DNA of 64,000 nt from Tigriopus japonicus. Taxonomy: Eukaryota > Arthropoda > Copepoda > Harpacticoida > Harpacticidae. The position numbers were made by a program, and so were the translations under genes. The stretch lies in assembly GCA_010645155.1 (NCBI GenBank), contig JAAGOF010000209.1, positions 220,264 through 284,263 on the forward strand, written 5' to 3'. The notes under the pieces were generated by a model, which searched no databases, was not told the DNA's origin, and was given only the letters and a program-made list of their open reading frames with translations. This document shows positions 36,355 through 47,732 of this stretch, in pieces; position 1 is the stretch's first letter, and every line of letters begins with the position of its first letter.

Positions 36355-36603
36355 TAGTGATGGGTTTGGAGTTGGGAGTGTTGCCATTTTTGAGTCAAAG
36401 TTTAATGACTATTCAAAAAGGCACGTTGTATTAAACTTTTGACTAAGACCTAAACAAGGACCAATTTGGCAATACTTGAACGAAATCGATCTCGAGTTTC
36501 ACTAGTACTTAGTGTTTAGTACTAAGTTTTGTGTTGGCAAGCTTTTTCACCCTTAAGGACCAAAATGGCAAACCTATGGCAAAAATCGAACTCGAAATCA
36601 GTA
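36355..36603 (+). mobile_element. TAGTGATG MITE, copy C (shortened)
   Basis: Starts TAGTGATGGGTTTGGAGTTG and ends CGAAATCAGTA. The flanks CACTTGAG (36347-36354) and CTGTTGAG (36604-36611) match at 6 of 8 bases. It lacks about 60 bases of the middle found in copies A, B and D. It sits about 120 bases upstream of the LMLN start codon, so it may affect that promoter. Confidence 0.8.
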
Positions 36604-37121
36604 CTGTTGAGGTAGTGTCAAATACAGAAGCTTCAGTGTCAAGCTGAACAAGCTTGAAATAGTGATCGAATTCAATCTGATTTTCAATCTGATCAATCTC
36701 TTATCAGCAAGATACTTGTTTATGGTTGTCAACTCGTGTGAAAAAAGGAGCATTTATCAAAATCATGTCATATGTGTTTGTTCAAAGATAATTTCACAAA
36801 GTCCTCCTTTTTTTAGACTTAAAACCAGGGGTGTCACGAAGATAAGGCAAGGATTTTCCGCAGTATTTATAGTGGCAATGGTCCATTGTTATTGATGGTA
36901 ATCCTAAAAGATTGAGCAAATTGAAAAGGTATGGAATCCTAACAGTAGCTTAAAACCATTTGAAAAAGGAGTTAGAGCATCCTCTCTACGTTTTTTGGTT
37001 TGCTTTGAATCATGTCTTGCATTTTGGGGCAGTATCAAAGTTTCATCAATCTCATTTCAAGCAAATGATCATTCATACCAAGATTTAATGACTCATGTAA
37101 AAATGTCAACCCGAGAATACA

Positions 37122-37220
37122 GAGGCTAGATTTTAGACGCAAAGGTCGATCTCAAGATCGAACTTATAGTACTGAAGTACGATCTTGAGATCGATCTTTG
37201 GCGTCTAAAAAACTAGCCTC
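37122..37220. repeat. 99-bp near-perfect palindrome
   Basis: The left arm GAGGCTAGATTTTAGACGCA...AAGGTCGATCTCAAGATCG is mirrored by the right arm, whose inverse is GAGGCTAGTTTTTTAGACGC...AAGATCGATCTCAAGATCG. Very short loop. A single-arm relative (GAGGCTAAAGATCGATCTTT ... ACTAGCCTCA) occurs at 60860-60900. Confidence 0.85.
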
Positions 37221-38748
37221 AGGTATGCATGTTTTAGGGGACGTACTACAAAAATTGTCTGATTTATTGTGAAACTGTGACTTTGTCATTTAATGTCTTT
37301 CCGGTTTTTTATGGGGATAGAACATCCTGATTTTGCCTTCACATGAGAAGGCCTAACATTTTGATGCAATTCTATAGTTAGCAATACAAAGAAAACAATG
37401 GGCAAGCTTGTTATTTGGATTGCAAATTGCCTCTACTTCTTGATTGTCATAATATACCTATCAAGGGCAGGCAATATTTCATTAATTCATTACTGTTTCT
37501 AACCAAATCCATTTTTCTTGAGTATTGGTGGATTGAACCAAGCTTTTATGGGAAGTGCTTTTTACTTACTTTTAAAAACTCTTCGTAATTTTCCTTTTAG
37601 TTTTGCTCCCCATGCTATAACAATAGAGCACAAGTCAATGATCTAAAGGCTCTTTCATCCTATTGAAATCCAACTTTTTCAAAATCAAATTTCCCCCTGC
37701 CTCATACTACATAATACAAATTGTTGAAAATATTTTTTTTTGCACTAGCTAGTTTTACACATTCCTTAACCAGCCAACTTATGATTTACTTGGTTATTAG
37801 GCCTGTTAATATATTGACAAAAATCAAGTTCAATTTTCTTGTTGCTACTTTTCAGCACATAATTTGTGGTTGAATTATTATTTTTTTCATTTTTTATAGA
37901 TTTCTCTATTCCAAATACTCCAAAGTGCAACAAAAAGGAAAGAATTTCATAGTAGATTGATAATAAACCAAGGGAATAAATTGCTGTTGAAAAATCTAAC
38001 CAATTTACTTAATACCAAGGAAAAAAAACAATGAACATAGGAATGATAACAATCCAAAGTCTACATATAAATTATTCTTAAAGCCATGTGTAACAAATAA
38101 ATATTTGCAATCACGTAAATCAAATCTCTTATTTGACAGCAATTTTCAATTTCCCCTTACCTGCATTTTTACTTCATGGTCGTGAGAACTTTGTAATCAG
38201 TGCAAGATTCCTGTCACTGAGCACCACTTATGAAAGAAATTCAACTCTGATATTTTATCATCAATGTGCTCTCTGCAAGGCCTGCTCGACAACTGATTTT
38301 ATTCCAATTTTCGTCAGTAAGGGAAGAAGATTCACGGTACCATCCTGATTGAAAACGAGCGCAAGATGAGGCCAGCCGAGTTAGTTCAGAAGAAGCTCGA
38401 CCACGAATGTTTGTTCGTGCCTGTGAAATTCGATTTGAACCAAACGCAATTATCTCTACTCTAGTGACGTACTATCTACTCGCTCGTTTCGTCTCGTGTG
38501 GTGGAAAATATATTTAGTTTCTAGAAACTCCACCATGTAAAAACATCTTGAGGTCTGATCTGAAGAGCCTGTAAATACGTAGAAAGCAAATATGGGAGCA
38601 TTTAGCAGTACATACACGATACGAAATGGGCTCAAGTGATGAACTGATAACAAATGGTTACAAAATCAAATGATTTTGGTTGGTCTTCTTTTCAAGTGAA
38701 ATTGCCTCCCCTTGCGGCAAATGACTCACCGCAATTTAACTAATTATA
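37221..38748. other. Intergenic, no supported gene
   Basis: 1.5 kb of A/T-rich sequence with only short open frames; no domain, splice-linked exon chain or repeat boundary was identified. Confidence 0.5.
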
Positions 38749-39210
38749 CAGGGTGTCTAGGAGTTGTTGGTGCATTGGAAAAATAGGTTTCCAATGGCTC
38801 CAAAACAAGTTAAAGAAAGAAATACTTGTGGATGTGACTGTGTTTCAGTAGAAAATAACTACGAACCCTTTTTAAGATTTCTTGTTTCAAGCTCTTCAAC
38901 ATATTTGACTTGTTTTGAGGGTATTATGCTCATACTTACAAGATTCTTTCACATTTTTAACATATTTTGGGGCAATGCTCTTGTACAATTGTTCCTCTTC
39001 ATTTCAGGAGATTTAGAGATCCCCTGGGCCGTGTGATTAATGAAGTGTCCTTCCAATAAGAAACTGCAGTTACTTTATTGACTTGCGTTGTTTGAAATAT
39101 TAAGAATGGTTCAAATATTGTGGCATGCATTCGAAACTGTGTTTTTCAGCAAAGTTGTGATCAGATTGGGAAGGAAAAACACGATGCAAAGTCAATTCTT
39201 GGACACCCTG
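38749..39210. mobile_element. TA-flanked CAGGGTGTC element (mariner-like)
   Basis: The left end CAGGGTGTCTAGGAGTTG and the inverse of the right end CAGGGTGTCCAAGAATTG form terminal inverted repeats, flanked by TA on both sides (38747-38748, 39211-39212). The 462-base body has a 90-codon open frame without transposase motifs, so it is a non-autonomous or deleted copy. Confidence 0.78.
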
Positions 39211-39444
39211 TAAGTGGACATCACAAGGCAAAAGTGATCCCAAATCAGCCAAAATTAGGCATACAACAGACTCTTCAGAGGAGACAGCACCCACAACAGG
39301 ATAGGAGTGGACAATGAAAACTTGAACGAAGAGATCAAACATTAAAACTCATTGATGGCTAGGATTCTTATTTGTTTTTCAGCACCCTCCAATGGAGAGT
39401 GGATGACTCAACTGAAATGGGTCTATGATTACCAGATAATTTAG

Positions 39445-39870
39445 TTATCTGTTAATTAGGTCAGGGGCCAAAAAGTGATATAATGCCACTTAAACATGCC
39501 TAAAAACACATTTATAAAAAATATTTAACCTAATTATTAGGCACATTTAGTTCAATTTTCAATGGCCTTTTTCGAACACAATTCTCAAAGGACACGATCG
39601 GACTTTTGTTAATCCAAATTAGAACAAAGACTCAATAGATTTCGTCAATAATTCAGATAGAGACAACCATGAGACTACCTTAGGAATAGATGGAAAGAAA
39701 AACTCAAAAACTGTTTTTAAAAAAGTTTTTAGTGACATTACATCAAATTTTGGCCAGTGACCCAATTCACAGAACTTAATTATAAGTGCAGCATTGTCTC
39801 TGGACCTCAAAAGTGGCCTCAAGTGTCTTTGGAACTTAAAAATGACTTCTCCAACTCAACTAAACGCCGT
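39445..39870. mobile_element. Long-armed fold-back element, copy 2
   Basis: Same family as 19150-19918. Shared blocks in the same order are GGTCAGGGGCCAAAAAGTGA, TTAGGCACATTTAGTTC, TCGAACACAATTCTCAAAGG, then TCTTTGGAACTTAAAAATGA and AACTAAACGCCGT at the right end. The arms are more diverged and the left outer part is missing, so this copy is older or truncated. Confidence 0.8.
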
Positions 39871-40624
39871 GCAGCCTTATGTTGTGAAACGGCTGAGATT
39901 TCTGCTCCAAGGCAAAAAAAATCCCCCTCTTTACTCACGAGTAGAGCAAGGATTAAATGGTTTTAACTTAAAACTTTAAAAATATTTTTTTGGGTTTTGG
40001 AACTTATTTTGAACTCTTTTTTGCATTTTGTAGAAATTTAAAGTACTTTTTCATGTTTTTTCAGGCCCCAAAAAAACTTTTTTTGACATTTTAATCCGAC
40101 CTAAATTAGGTCGTCAATTTTTCTAGGTAAAAAGCCGAGGACGAAAATACTATTTATTGACCGCCTTCTCCTTTTATGAGACTTCCTCCAAGCCCAAAGA
40201 GGTCAGGTCCAAAATATTATTCACCTACAACTTACTTTATTACCCTACACATCATTTTATTACCCTATCAATCACTTTATTGCCCTCTGAGTGCATCATG
40301 CCTTTACAAATACATCTCAGACGAACAATTACTTGCACGTCTGAATCCCCCGTCTCATTGACGGGAAATGATCCACTGAAGAAGTCGTGGTAGGCTTTTA
40401 TACCATGGCACTGAGTAGCCAACACACCCACTGATGTACTTGAGGTGAACGTAGCTTGCTCTTAATACCGGTATTGAGTAAGCCAAGGAGATCTTCAGAC
40501 TCTGGAGACTCAGTCACGCTGGGAAACGACAGTTGAGAGACAGCGGGAGTGCAGTCTCCTTAAATAGAAATTAGGTGATTTGTGTTTTGGAAACGTAGAA
40601 TTTCTCACGTCGAATAATTGGAAG

Positions 40625-42415
40625 ATGGCGAACACTTGTGCTGCACCTGGTTGCAGGTCTGGCTGCTGGTTAAGATACGGAGACCCAACTCCAGATCCGC
40701 ACATCTCCATATACAAGGTTCTAAGTGACCCATTCAGCGAGTTTCAAGATATCTTTCGATCACGCCAAAGCCATCACGGGACCAGACAGAGGCTCGCTCC
40801 TTCTGGAGCCCTACAAGCCCTTCAAATTCAAAAGGAGGAGGCTTAGCATGAGGCGTTCCTTGAGGATGAGCGCTTAAAGTGCCTTGAGGATATCATGTTC
40901 AAGCTACACACCCTTGGCTTGTCAGAAGGCATCTCAGTCGTCTAAAAGTAAAACTGTGTCCTTTTTCCAAACATTGAGGAAAGAGGAACTAGCCAGATCA
41001 ATACCTTGTTTCATCTAACAAGTATTTCAAGATGGCACCTTTAAAATGCAAGTCCAAAACGTGATCTTCTCCCAATCCTCTGTTGCAAGTGTGACAATCC
41101 GAGATCGCATTGAATACTTATGGGAAATACCAAATATTTTGGCAGCCTTGAAGAGCTATGGAGAGGAGAATACTTTAATAAAGACATAACCTTAACCGAA
41201 TAGTCCAAGACTTTCAAAAACGGTGGAACACGAACACGTGGAATTTTACATCAACAATATGGATATAACATGGAAAGACACATTGAAGTTCCTGAAATTG
41301 ATAAATAAGTGGTGGAAAGTGGTGAACACTAAAAGTGCCGTCCTTCACAAACAAAAACGTGACCCATCCCGTGACTCAATTTATTCAGTTTAGGATGATG
41401 ACTTGAAATTTCTTTCGAAATTTTCTTTTTGGATCTTTGATTGGATTTCGAAATTAGAATGCCAGGGAAAAGAGCGACAAGGTCTCACAACTCCCACCAT
41501 GCTTGCCATGATTTTGTCTACCAAAACTCTCCAAGAATATGCCGAAGATATGTTACATAGGCATGAGATCCAAAATGTACTTTTTGGGAAATTTCAATCT
41601 GATCATTTCAATCAGCCTGATTTGGTTTGTAAGGACAACTTTCGGGAGGTAATTATTTTACCTCTTACCGACAGATTCTAGAGTCTGACAACCCGTGGAG
41701 TGGAGAAGCTAATCTAAGTTTGATCATTGGTGAAATTCGACAACATGCACGTTTGTGACATTAAAATTAATGTTGGCCCCAAATCAGTGTCCGAGAGTGA
41801 AACCATCCAGAATTCTGCTATAAAACTTTGGTTGATGCTCAAGTTTCTTCCCATTACTCATTTGGAGTCCATTGAAGACAACAGTATTGGTTTCTACATT
41901 GCTGGTTATCTTGTGCAATCGTTGAGTGAAGTGTACCCAATGCCCAAACTTGGTGTCACAGGGCAAAACCTTAATAGTTTTTAACCTTGAAGATGAAGAA
42001 GCCTCAACTTCCAATGGCCCTCGAGAGAGCTTTTTGGAGCAAATCAATTGTGGAGGGTTATCCAAATCAACCGATTTAGTCTACCTGACTTGTATTCATA
42101 CCTGGGGTATATTCTCGCAAATCATGGCAAACCAGGAAAGCAAGAAGTTTCTTTTAGAATGCCAACACCCAAGAGAGTTGTTTGCCAAAAGCTTTTGTTT
42201 GATCATTGGAAGCTCATTTGATACAGATTTGATTTGATACATTTTGGAAGCCTACTGTGGCAAAGGTCACTCTTAAGTTCTTTGTGAAGAAATAGCCAAG
42301 AGAATGTTTAACTTTTTTTGGCAAAAAAATTGCCAAAGAACAGAACTCTGAAATTTACGACAGCAAGGAAAAGACGAAACAGTTTGACGCCTTCAAATCC
42401 GGCCCAGGGGCCAAG
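40625..42415 (+). pseudogene. THAP/P-element-type transposase, inactivated
   Basis: The plus strand holds the ordered pieces of a P-element/THAP9-like transposase split by stops and frameshifts. It begins with a THAP zinc-finger start, MANTCAAPGCRSG (40625 on). Next are a INTLFHLT segment near 41005 and MQVQNVIFSQSSVASVTI followed by EYLWEIPNILAAL near 41050-41150. Then come HEHVEFYINNMDITWKDTL (41230) and GLTTPTMLAMILSTKTLQEY plus VLFGKFQSDH (41480-41610). A GFYIAGYLVQSL segment (41890) and FLEQINCGGLSKSTDLVYLT (42035) follow. The THAP domain binds terminal DNA in this family, while the middle carries the RNase H-like catalytic core. At least six disabling breaks are visible, so no transposase can be made. 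Terminal inverted repeats were not found. Confidence 0.85.
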
Positions 42416-42783
42416 ATAATCAATAAATTGCAGTCTCAGTACTTAGAAAAACATTCGTGGACATTGGCATATGTACTTGTTATGTTTTGTTGCTAAAATA
42501 TACTGTTGTTTTGTCATGTTCCTTTCTTTATCTTCAACTTCAAGTTTTGTAACTGTCCAGTTTTACTTTCTTGGTATTTTGGGTCATTTACTTGCTAGAT
42601 ATAACCTACAAATATATAGCAATTAATTTTCAGTCAGAAATATCGCACAAATTGATTTTGAACCTCATTTTCTGTAAAGACATGTCTTGCTGGCATCGCC
42701 CTTTCGTTGTCTTGAACTTGCGCCCAGTCTACCTCCAGGGTAGAGTACTCCTTGAGTAAGCAAAGCATGCTAGTTGGATTATA

Positions 42784-43093
42784 TAGTGATGGGTTTCGAG
42801 TTGGCAGTGTTGCCACTTTTTACTCGAAGTGTAGTTGCTGTTAAAATAGGCGGGTTGTTATCAACTTTTTGAACAAAGACCTAGACAGGGACCAATATGG
42901 CAACACTCGAACTATTTCGAGTTCGAGTTCGATTGGTAGTTATAAAATGGATTTCGAGTTGGCAGTGCTGCCATATTTTTCTTGGAGATTAGGTGCTTTG
43001 CCCTTTGAGAAGTTTAGTAGTGGTAAAGTTTTTGACCCTTAAGGACCAAAATGGCAAAAGTATGGCATAATTCGAACTCGAAATCCATCAGTA
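42784..43093 (+). mobile_element. TAGTGATG MITE, copy D
   Basis: Starts TAGTGATGGGTTTCGAGTTG and ends CCATCAGTA. The right flank GTTGGATA (43094-43101) is echoed on the left as GTTGGATTATA (42773-42783), a target duplication with a three-base insertion. It is the clearest copy for the two internal TTTCGAGTTGGCAGTG blocks (42794, 42954), which show the dimer structure. Confidence 0.85.
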
Positions 43094-43189
43094 GTTGGAT
43101 AGTACGAATGTCCGTGGTTGAACTGATTTTCAGGGTTGAAAAATTGTAACGGAAGTTCCAAAAAGGATAAGTTGGTCAACAAAATACCA

Positions 43190-43344
43190 TATGCACCCAC
43201 AAATGAAGGGAGTAATAGCCAAGATCCGACATCACTCGTTTCATTTTAATTGACGCCCCTCGGGCTGACGCCCTCGGGTCGCCATTAAAATGAAACTCCC
43301 TCCGCCGGAATTTGGCCATTACTCCCTTCCTTTGCAGGTGCATA
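43190..43344. repeat. Fold-back MITE with GC-rich hairpin core
   Basis: The left arm TATGCACCCACAAATGAAGG...GAGTAATAGCCAAGATCCG...TTTCATTTTAAT is matched by the inverse right arm TATGCACCTGCAAAGGAAGG...GAGTAATGGCCAAATTCCG...TTTCATTTTAAT. The short loop CGCCCCTCGGGCTGACGCCC is GC-rich and itself partly self-complementary, unlike the surrounding DNA. Confidence 0.85.
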
Positions 43345-44451
43345 AAAATGTTTATCTAATAATCGAGAACAAAAATATTGCCGGCAAACAAAACAACAGA
43401 CGGGTATATATTTTGCCCTATAATTGTTGATAAATTGAGAAACGAAGACTGTTTTTGGTTATTTTTTTGTGAAAAACCTGACTTTTGTTCATCAGTATCT
43501 GGAAAAAAAACTTTTTTGTCCGTTTTATAGCTGAAAAATTGTTTTTGCTCATATTTTCCAACTAAAACCTTCTTGTTATGACATTTTTTCCAACTTTCTT
43601 TTCCGTCCTGTACTCATGAGTTAAAACGACACCTTATGAAATTTTTCAATGCCCCTGTATCATAATTAAGATATTTTGCGAAGGTGCACATTTCCAATTA
43701 GCTCAAAGTCAACCATATCTTCTTAACCCATATAAAACAACTTAACCGAACATATTTTCCAAACCATCTATCTGATACTAAAAGGGTTCCTAGTAACAAA
43801 TTATGCAAAATTGCATCAATATCTACTTAGCAGGTAACACAATCATTACTCTAAGATTTATAAATTGCATCAAATTGTGTCATGGAACGCTCTAGCTTGC
43901 CAAGACAAATATTATTCACTTTTCAACATCACAAAAAAAGAGTAATTCGTTCCTTTTTTGTAAAAGCATGGGTAGTGGCCATTACCTTTAAAAAATACTG
44001 TAATTGTAACAACTGAAAACCCCAAAAAGTACTCGTTAATCGGTTGTTTTCCTATCGCACTAATCTTGAATTTTTGCCATAAATTTCGGATTCATAAATA
44101 ATTTTAAAAAAATATTTTGGCTTTACCACATTAGAACAACATTTAGAAAATAGGATTTGGGGGATCGCAAAGAAAAAGGATATTATACTATTGTACTTGA
44201 AAAGAGCAATGGAAAATCAACTTTTGGCCTCCATGTTTTAACCAGTTTTATCATTTGTAAGATTGTTACAATGGCATCCAATATTCCTCAAAAATTGTCT
44301 AAATGTCATCCCTTTACGTCGTTGCCGGAACGAACAAGGAAGGTAATTAAAATCAAGAAGAAGAAACCAATCCATTGGTGAGCCAACGAGCTTTTCATTT
44401 TTATTATTTTTTTCTCTCTTTTGATAGATAAGTATGGTCGATGATCTCAGG
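43345..44451. other. Intergenic, no supported gene
   Basis: A/T-rich DNA between the fold-back MITE and the 3' end of PIGL. Open frame 44157-44381 has no recognisable content. The 3' UTR of PIGL should lie at its right edge. Confidence 0.5.
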
Positions 44452-46593
44452 CTAGCTTTGACCCGAGTGAACATTGATCTGATCAAGAGTATTAATGAGG
44501 ACATATCGCGAGAATATCATGTAGAGTTTTCGAAACCAAACATATTGTGACTGATGCGAAGCCATCGCTTTCTGAATTGTGAGCCAGTCTTGCAAGGAGG
44601 CGATGTACGAAAACGGTGCCAAAATGAAGCTCATGGGAAGATCGAACATGAATGAGTACTTCCTTAACATGTTCACACTCCTCAAACAATACACTCGGCA
44701 GTGTTTAGGCAATCTGAAATTGGATATAATCTTTTTAAAGTTAAGCTGAACACTCTCAATGTTTTTACTTATTAAAACAACCATGAGAGAATTGTAATCC
44801 AAGCTTGCAAATTCGCCAGTAGATGGTACTAAAAGGCCGGGAAAATCTGGGCAAAATTAGAGACAGCTTTCCCTATTAGTGAATTTGCAAGCTTATATTG
44901 AATTACTCTATTCAAATGATATTATGCTAACATACTTATGCTCTATGTATTTCAGCATTTGTGACCAGCTTTCATTCGCCATTTCTCAATGAAGTTTTTT
45001 TCAAAGGCGTTTCTGGTCTTTGAAAGAATTCACTTTAAAATTGTAGGGAAACATGTATACGAACCAAAGTACCATCATGAGAAAGCCATCCTATGATGTA
45101 AAAAGGATAGCAGTCTTTTGACACTTGTCCGACCGTTGGTCGACAGTTGATCACTTGTTCCATCCTTAGTTGCATTCTCCTTATTTCTGACAAAGTCTCG
45201 GGTCCAAGTTCTCACCGAACTAGATCGAGCAATACAAACATACCCAAAGCTTAGGAAAGGTCTCAATCAAAAGGTTTTGAATTTGAAGAAATCTTGTGCT
45301 TTAACTTGTCAATGATTTCAAAAGGATAAGTCACCGAAGATCGATTGTTTAAATCTAAAATCGACCTTAACGTTTGTGCAAATTGTCCCAATACTACCAT
45401 TCATTGGTCGCTATTGCTGTATAGTAGAGATTAATTTGCATGGTTCTTACCTCCTCTCCAGACACAATAATGCCATGGCATTATAAACCGAAGTGTGGTT
45501 TTTGTGTCCACTTACACCGTAACGGTCGAACGTGACAATCACATCGATATCTTGGACTATGGTCATGTGCAGAATAGGCTCTGACACCAATTCCTCTTTC
45601 CAACGAATACCCGGATTGTCTTGTAGTTTCGTGTATCTGCAACCAAACCAATTATCTCGCTAACCATCTATCTCGTTCTAGATTTGGATTAAAGCCACCA
45701 TAGACAAAGAGTACAGTCAAAACTTGAGTATAAAAAAATGTTTGTCAGAAGCAAACACCAAAGCTGGAGACAGGAAAAATCTATTTAAGAATAATCTTTT
45801 GACAAATTTTAGGAAATAATCCGTCCAAATTGAAGAATACCTTTTAATTTAAAAATCAACTTGCTGATGGTGGACATTGCTGCTTTATGCATTATTGACA
45901 GCATTTACTTTTAAGCCTTTTCTTTTATTAATTGCGATACATTGCAAATAACTTCTGGTCAACAATGATTTCTTTGATCATTAGTTTTTTCAAAATAAGT
46001 CAATTCTGTATAATGGAATGCTCAGTTTTTGACTAAAACTGCATTTAATATATCTCAATATAAGAAAAATGGTGGTGCCGAGAAAAAAACAGACTCCAAT
46101 CTGTTATTTCTTTGGGTTGAGTAAGTTACATTCAATTTACAAAAATCCACTCTCAATGTTTTTTCCTCATTCTTCTCCACCCGTACAGAGACACTTGCTC
46201 CCAAAATCGGACCAATCAATCTCAAGTGCGTACTCTTCTACTCACAGTGGCTCTAATCTGTCTCACTCACCTGAGAATAAGGATGTTTTGTTCCTGAATG
46301 CCAAGTAATTCACAAGCCTTATAGAGTTCATTCTTCCTGAGATGACCCTTGTTATTGTAGTTCCCAATGGACATGCACATCAGGAACACAGTCGTGTTCT
46401 CCTGACGACACAGGTTCAAAATGGCAGGACCAAAGAACATGGTCTCATCATCCGGATGACTGGTGACAAAAAGCACCCTTTTGGCCTTGGGTATCTGTTT
46501 GAGACGTGCATATGGGCGCATGTAGGCCACAAAGGCATAGAACATGAGACAAAAGCCCAGAATGGCGCTCAGCACCACGGTGAGCACTTCCAT
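44452..46593 (-). CDS. PIGL: GlcNAc-PI de-N-acetylase (GPI-anchor synthesis)
   Basis: Three minus-strand exons (46593-46271, 45636-45451, 44713-44452; both introns phase 2) give 256 residues, the usual PIGL size. The enzyme removes the acetyl group from GlcNAc-phosphatidylinositol on the cytosolic face of the ER, the second step of GPI-anchor synthesis. Visible signatures are an N-terminal membrane segment (VLTVVLSAILGFCLMFYAFV), the zinc/catalytic SHPDDETMFF, CMSIGNYNNKGHLRKNEL, VTFDRYGVSGHKNHTSVYNA, and the C-terminal MASHQSQYVWFRKLYMIFSR. The exon 3 acceptor was chosen at 44713 (TTTCAG/ATTGCC) because it keeps phase and gives RLPKHCRVYCLRSVNMLRKY. An AG 24 bases upstream (44738-44737) is a less likely alternative. 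The start codon is 75 bases after the stop of the C2orf76 homologue. Confidence 0.93.
44788..44910. repeat. Small fold-back in PIGL intron 2
   Basis: GAATTGTAATCCAAGCTTGC...AAATTCGCCAGTAG and the inverse of the right side, GAGTAATTCAATATAAGCTTGC...AAATTCACTAATAG, form arms of about 35 bases around a ~60-base loop. Probably a small MITE. Confidence 0.6.
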
Positions 46594-46669
46594 CTCTCTA
46601 TTGTTTTTTTTGGCAGGGGGACGGACCCAAGATCATTGCCACCGGGTCGGTTTAAAGTTAGGGGTTTTA

Positions 46670-47732
46670 TTAGGACTGGTTCATGGTGTGCACTAGATCG
46701 ATGTCAGGATTGGCTTGATAAGCCATGTAATCGGCGCGTTTGAAGAACGCAATCTCGGTCTCATGTTTCACACCGCCTTCTGCGAGAGTCTGACTCGGTT
46801 TTAGAATGAGCAGGTCATCGTCAGTACGGTTGATCACGGGATCACTGGTTTTGGCACCGTGGGCTTGATGTTCGATCTGCAAATTTGGGTGGGTAGAAGA
46901 AATCCATAAATCAACAAAAGAAGGCTTCAATTCACTGCAAATTCATTTACAGATGTTGTGTAAGGGAGCTTAGTATTTTCTCTATTACCTTGAATTAGAA
47001 TGCAACTGCATAGATCATTAGTTTGGGAGGGCATTTCCGCCATTTTGACAAAGGCACAATAAAAAAATAAGTTTCAAGAACGATAAGAACTCAATGACAT
47101 TTTAATATTTTGGTCAAAGATGAACTTGCATAAGCCTTGGACTTTGCTTCAATTACCAACAATAACAGTTGTTCTATTTTTTTACTTTACTTTTAATTTT
47201 GTGGAAGTGTTTTTATATCTTCAAGCATTGTGCATAATTGAACACATTTTTGAACAACAAATGAAGCATTTGAATGACAACTCTAATGATAATGAACCTT
47301 CATTAAAAACGAACTACGCTAATGCAAGATGAATTTTCGCCAATAAAGGTTTAAATGAAGCACACAAAGCTAAAACCTAATTAAATGCTTTTCATAAGCG
47401 AATATCCAACTAAAAACGTCCTCCTACCTTGCCCATAAACAAATGCACAAGAAACCCTGCAAGTTTCCCACGATCTTCACCGTATGTCGCTTCTAAACTA
47501 AAACTCCCTGGTGTCAAAAACCCACCTTCATGCAGTCAAAATCGAATTTTTTGAACGGGGGAGGCAATCCCGGGGCAGTTTTGATGTCTTGCAAAACTCG
47601 AACCATGAATTGCTCCACCGTTTGACTCCAATCGACGTCTTTAATGACGAGATGGCGAATATTGCGATGCTGAAAGCTGCGAATTAGGCGCACACTCACA
47701 ATCCCTGAATCCGAAAACGTAGCCTCAGCCAT
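46670..47732 (-). CDS. C2orf76: UPF0538 family protein (C2orf76 homologue)
   Basis: Two minus-strand exons (47732-47526 and 46876-46670; phase 0; 649-base intron) give 137 residues against about 126 in human. The pattern VSVRLIRSFQHRNIRHLV, QTVEQFMVRVLQDI, LPPPFKKFDFDCMK, then IEHQAHGAKTSD, LAEGGVKHETEIAFF and YMAYQANP matches the family closely from end to end. Its biochemical role is not known. The stop codon overlaps a poly(A)-type hexamer (TAATAAA on the minus strand), and PIGL starts 75 bases later on the same strand, an unusually close pair. Confidence 0.93.
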
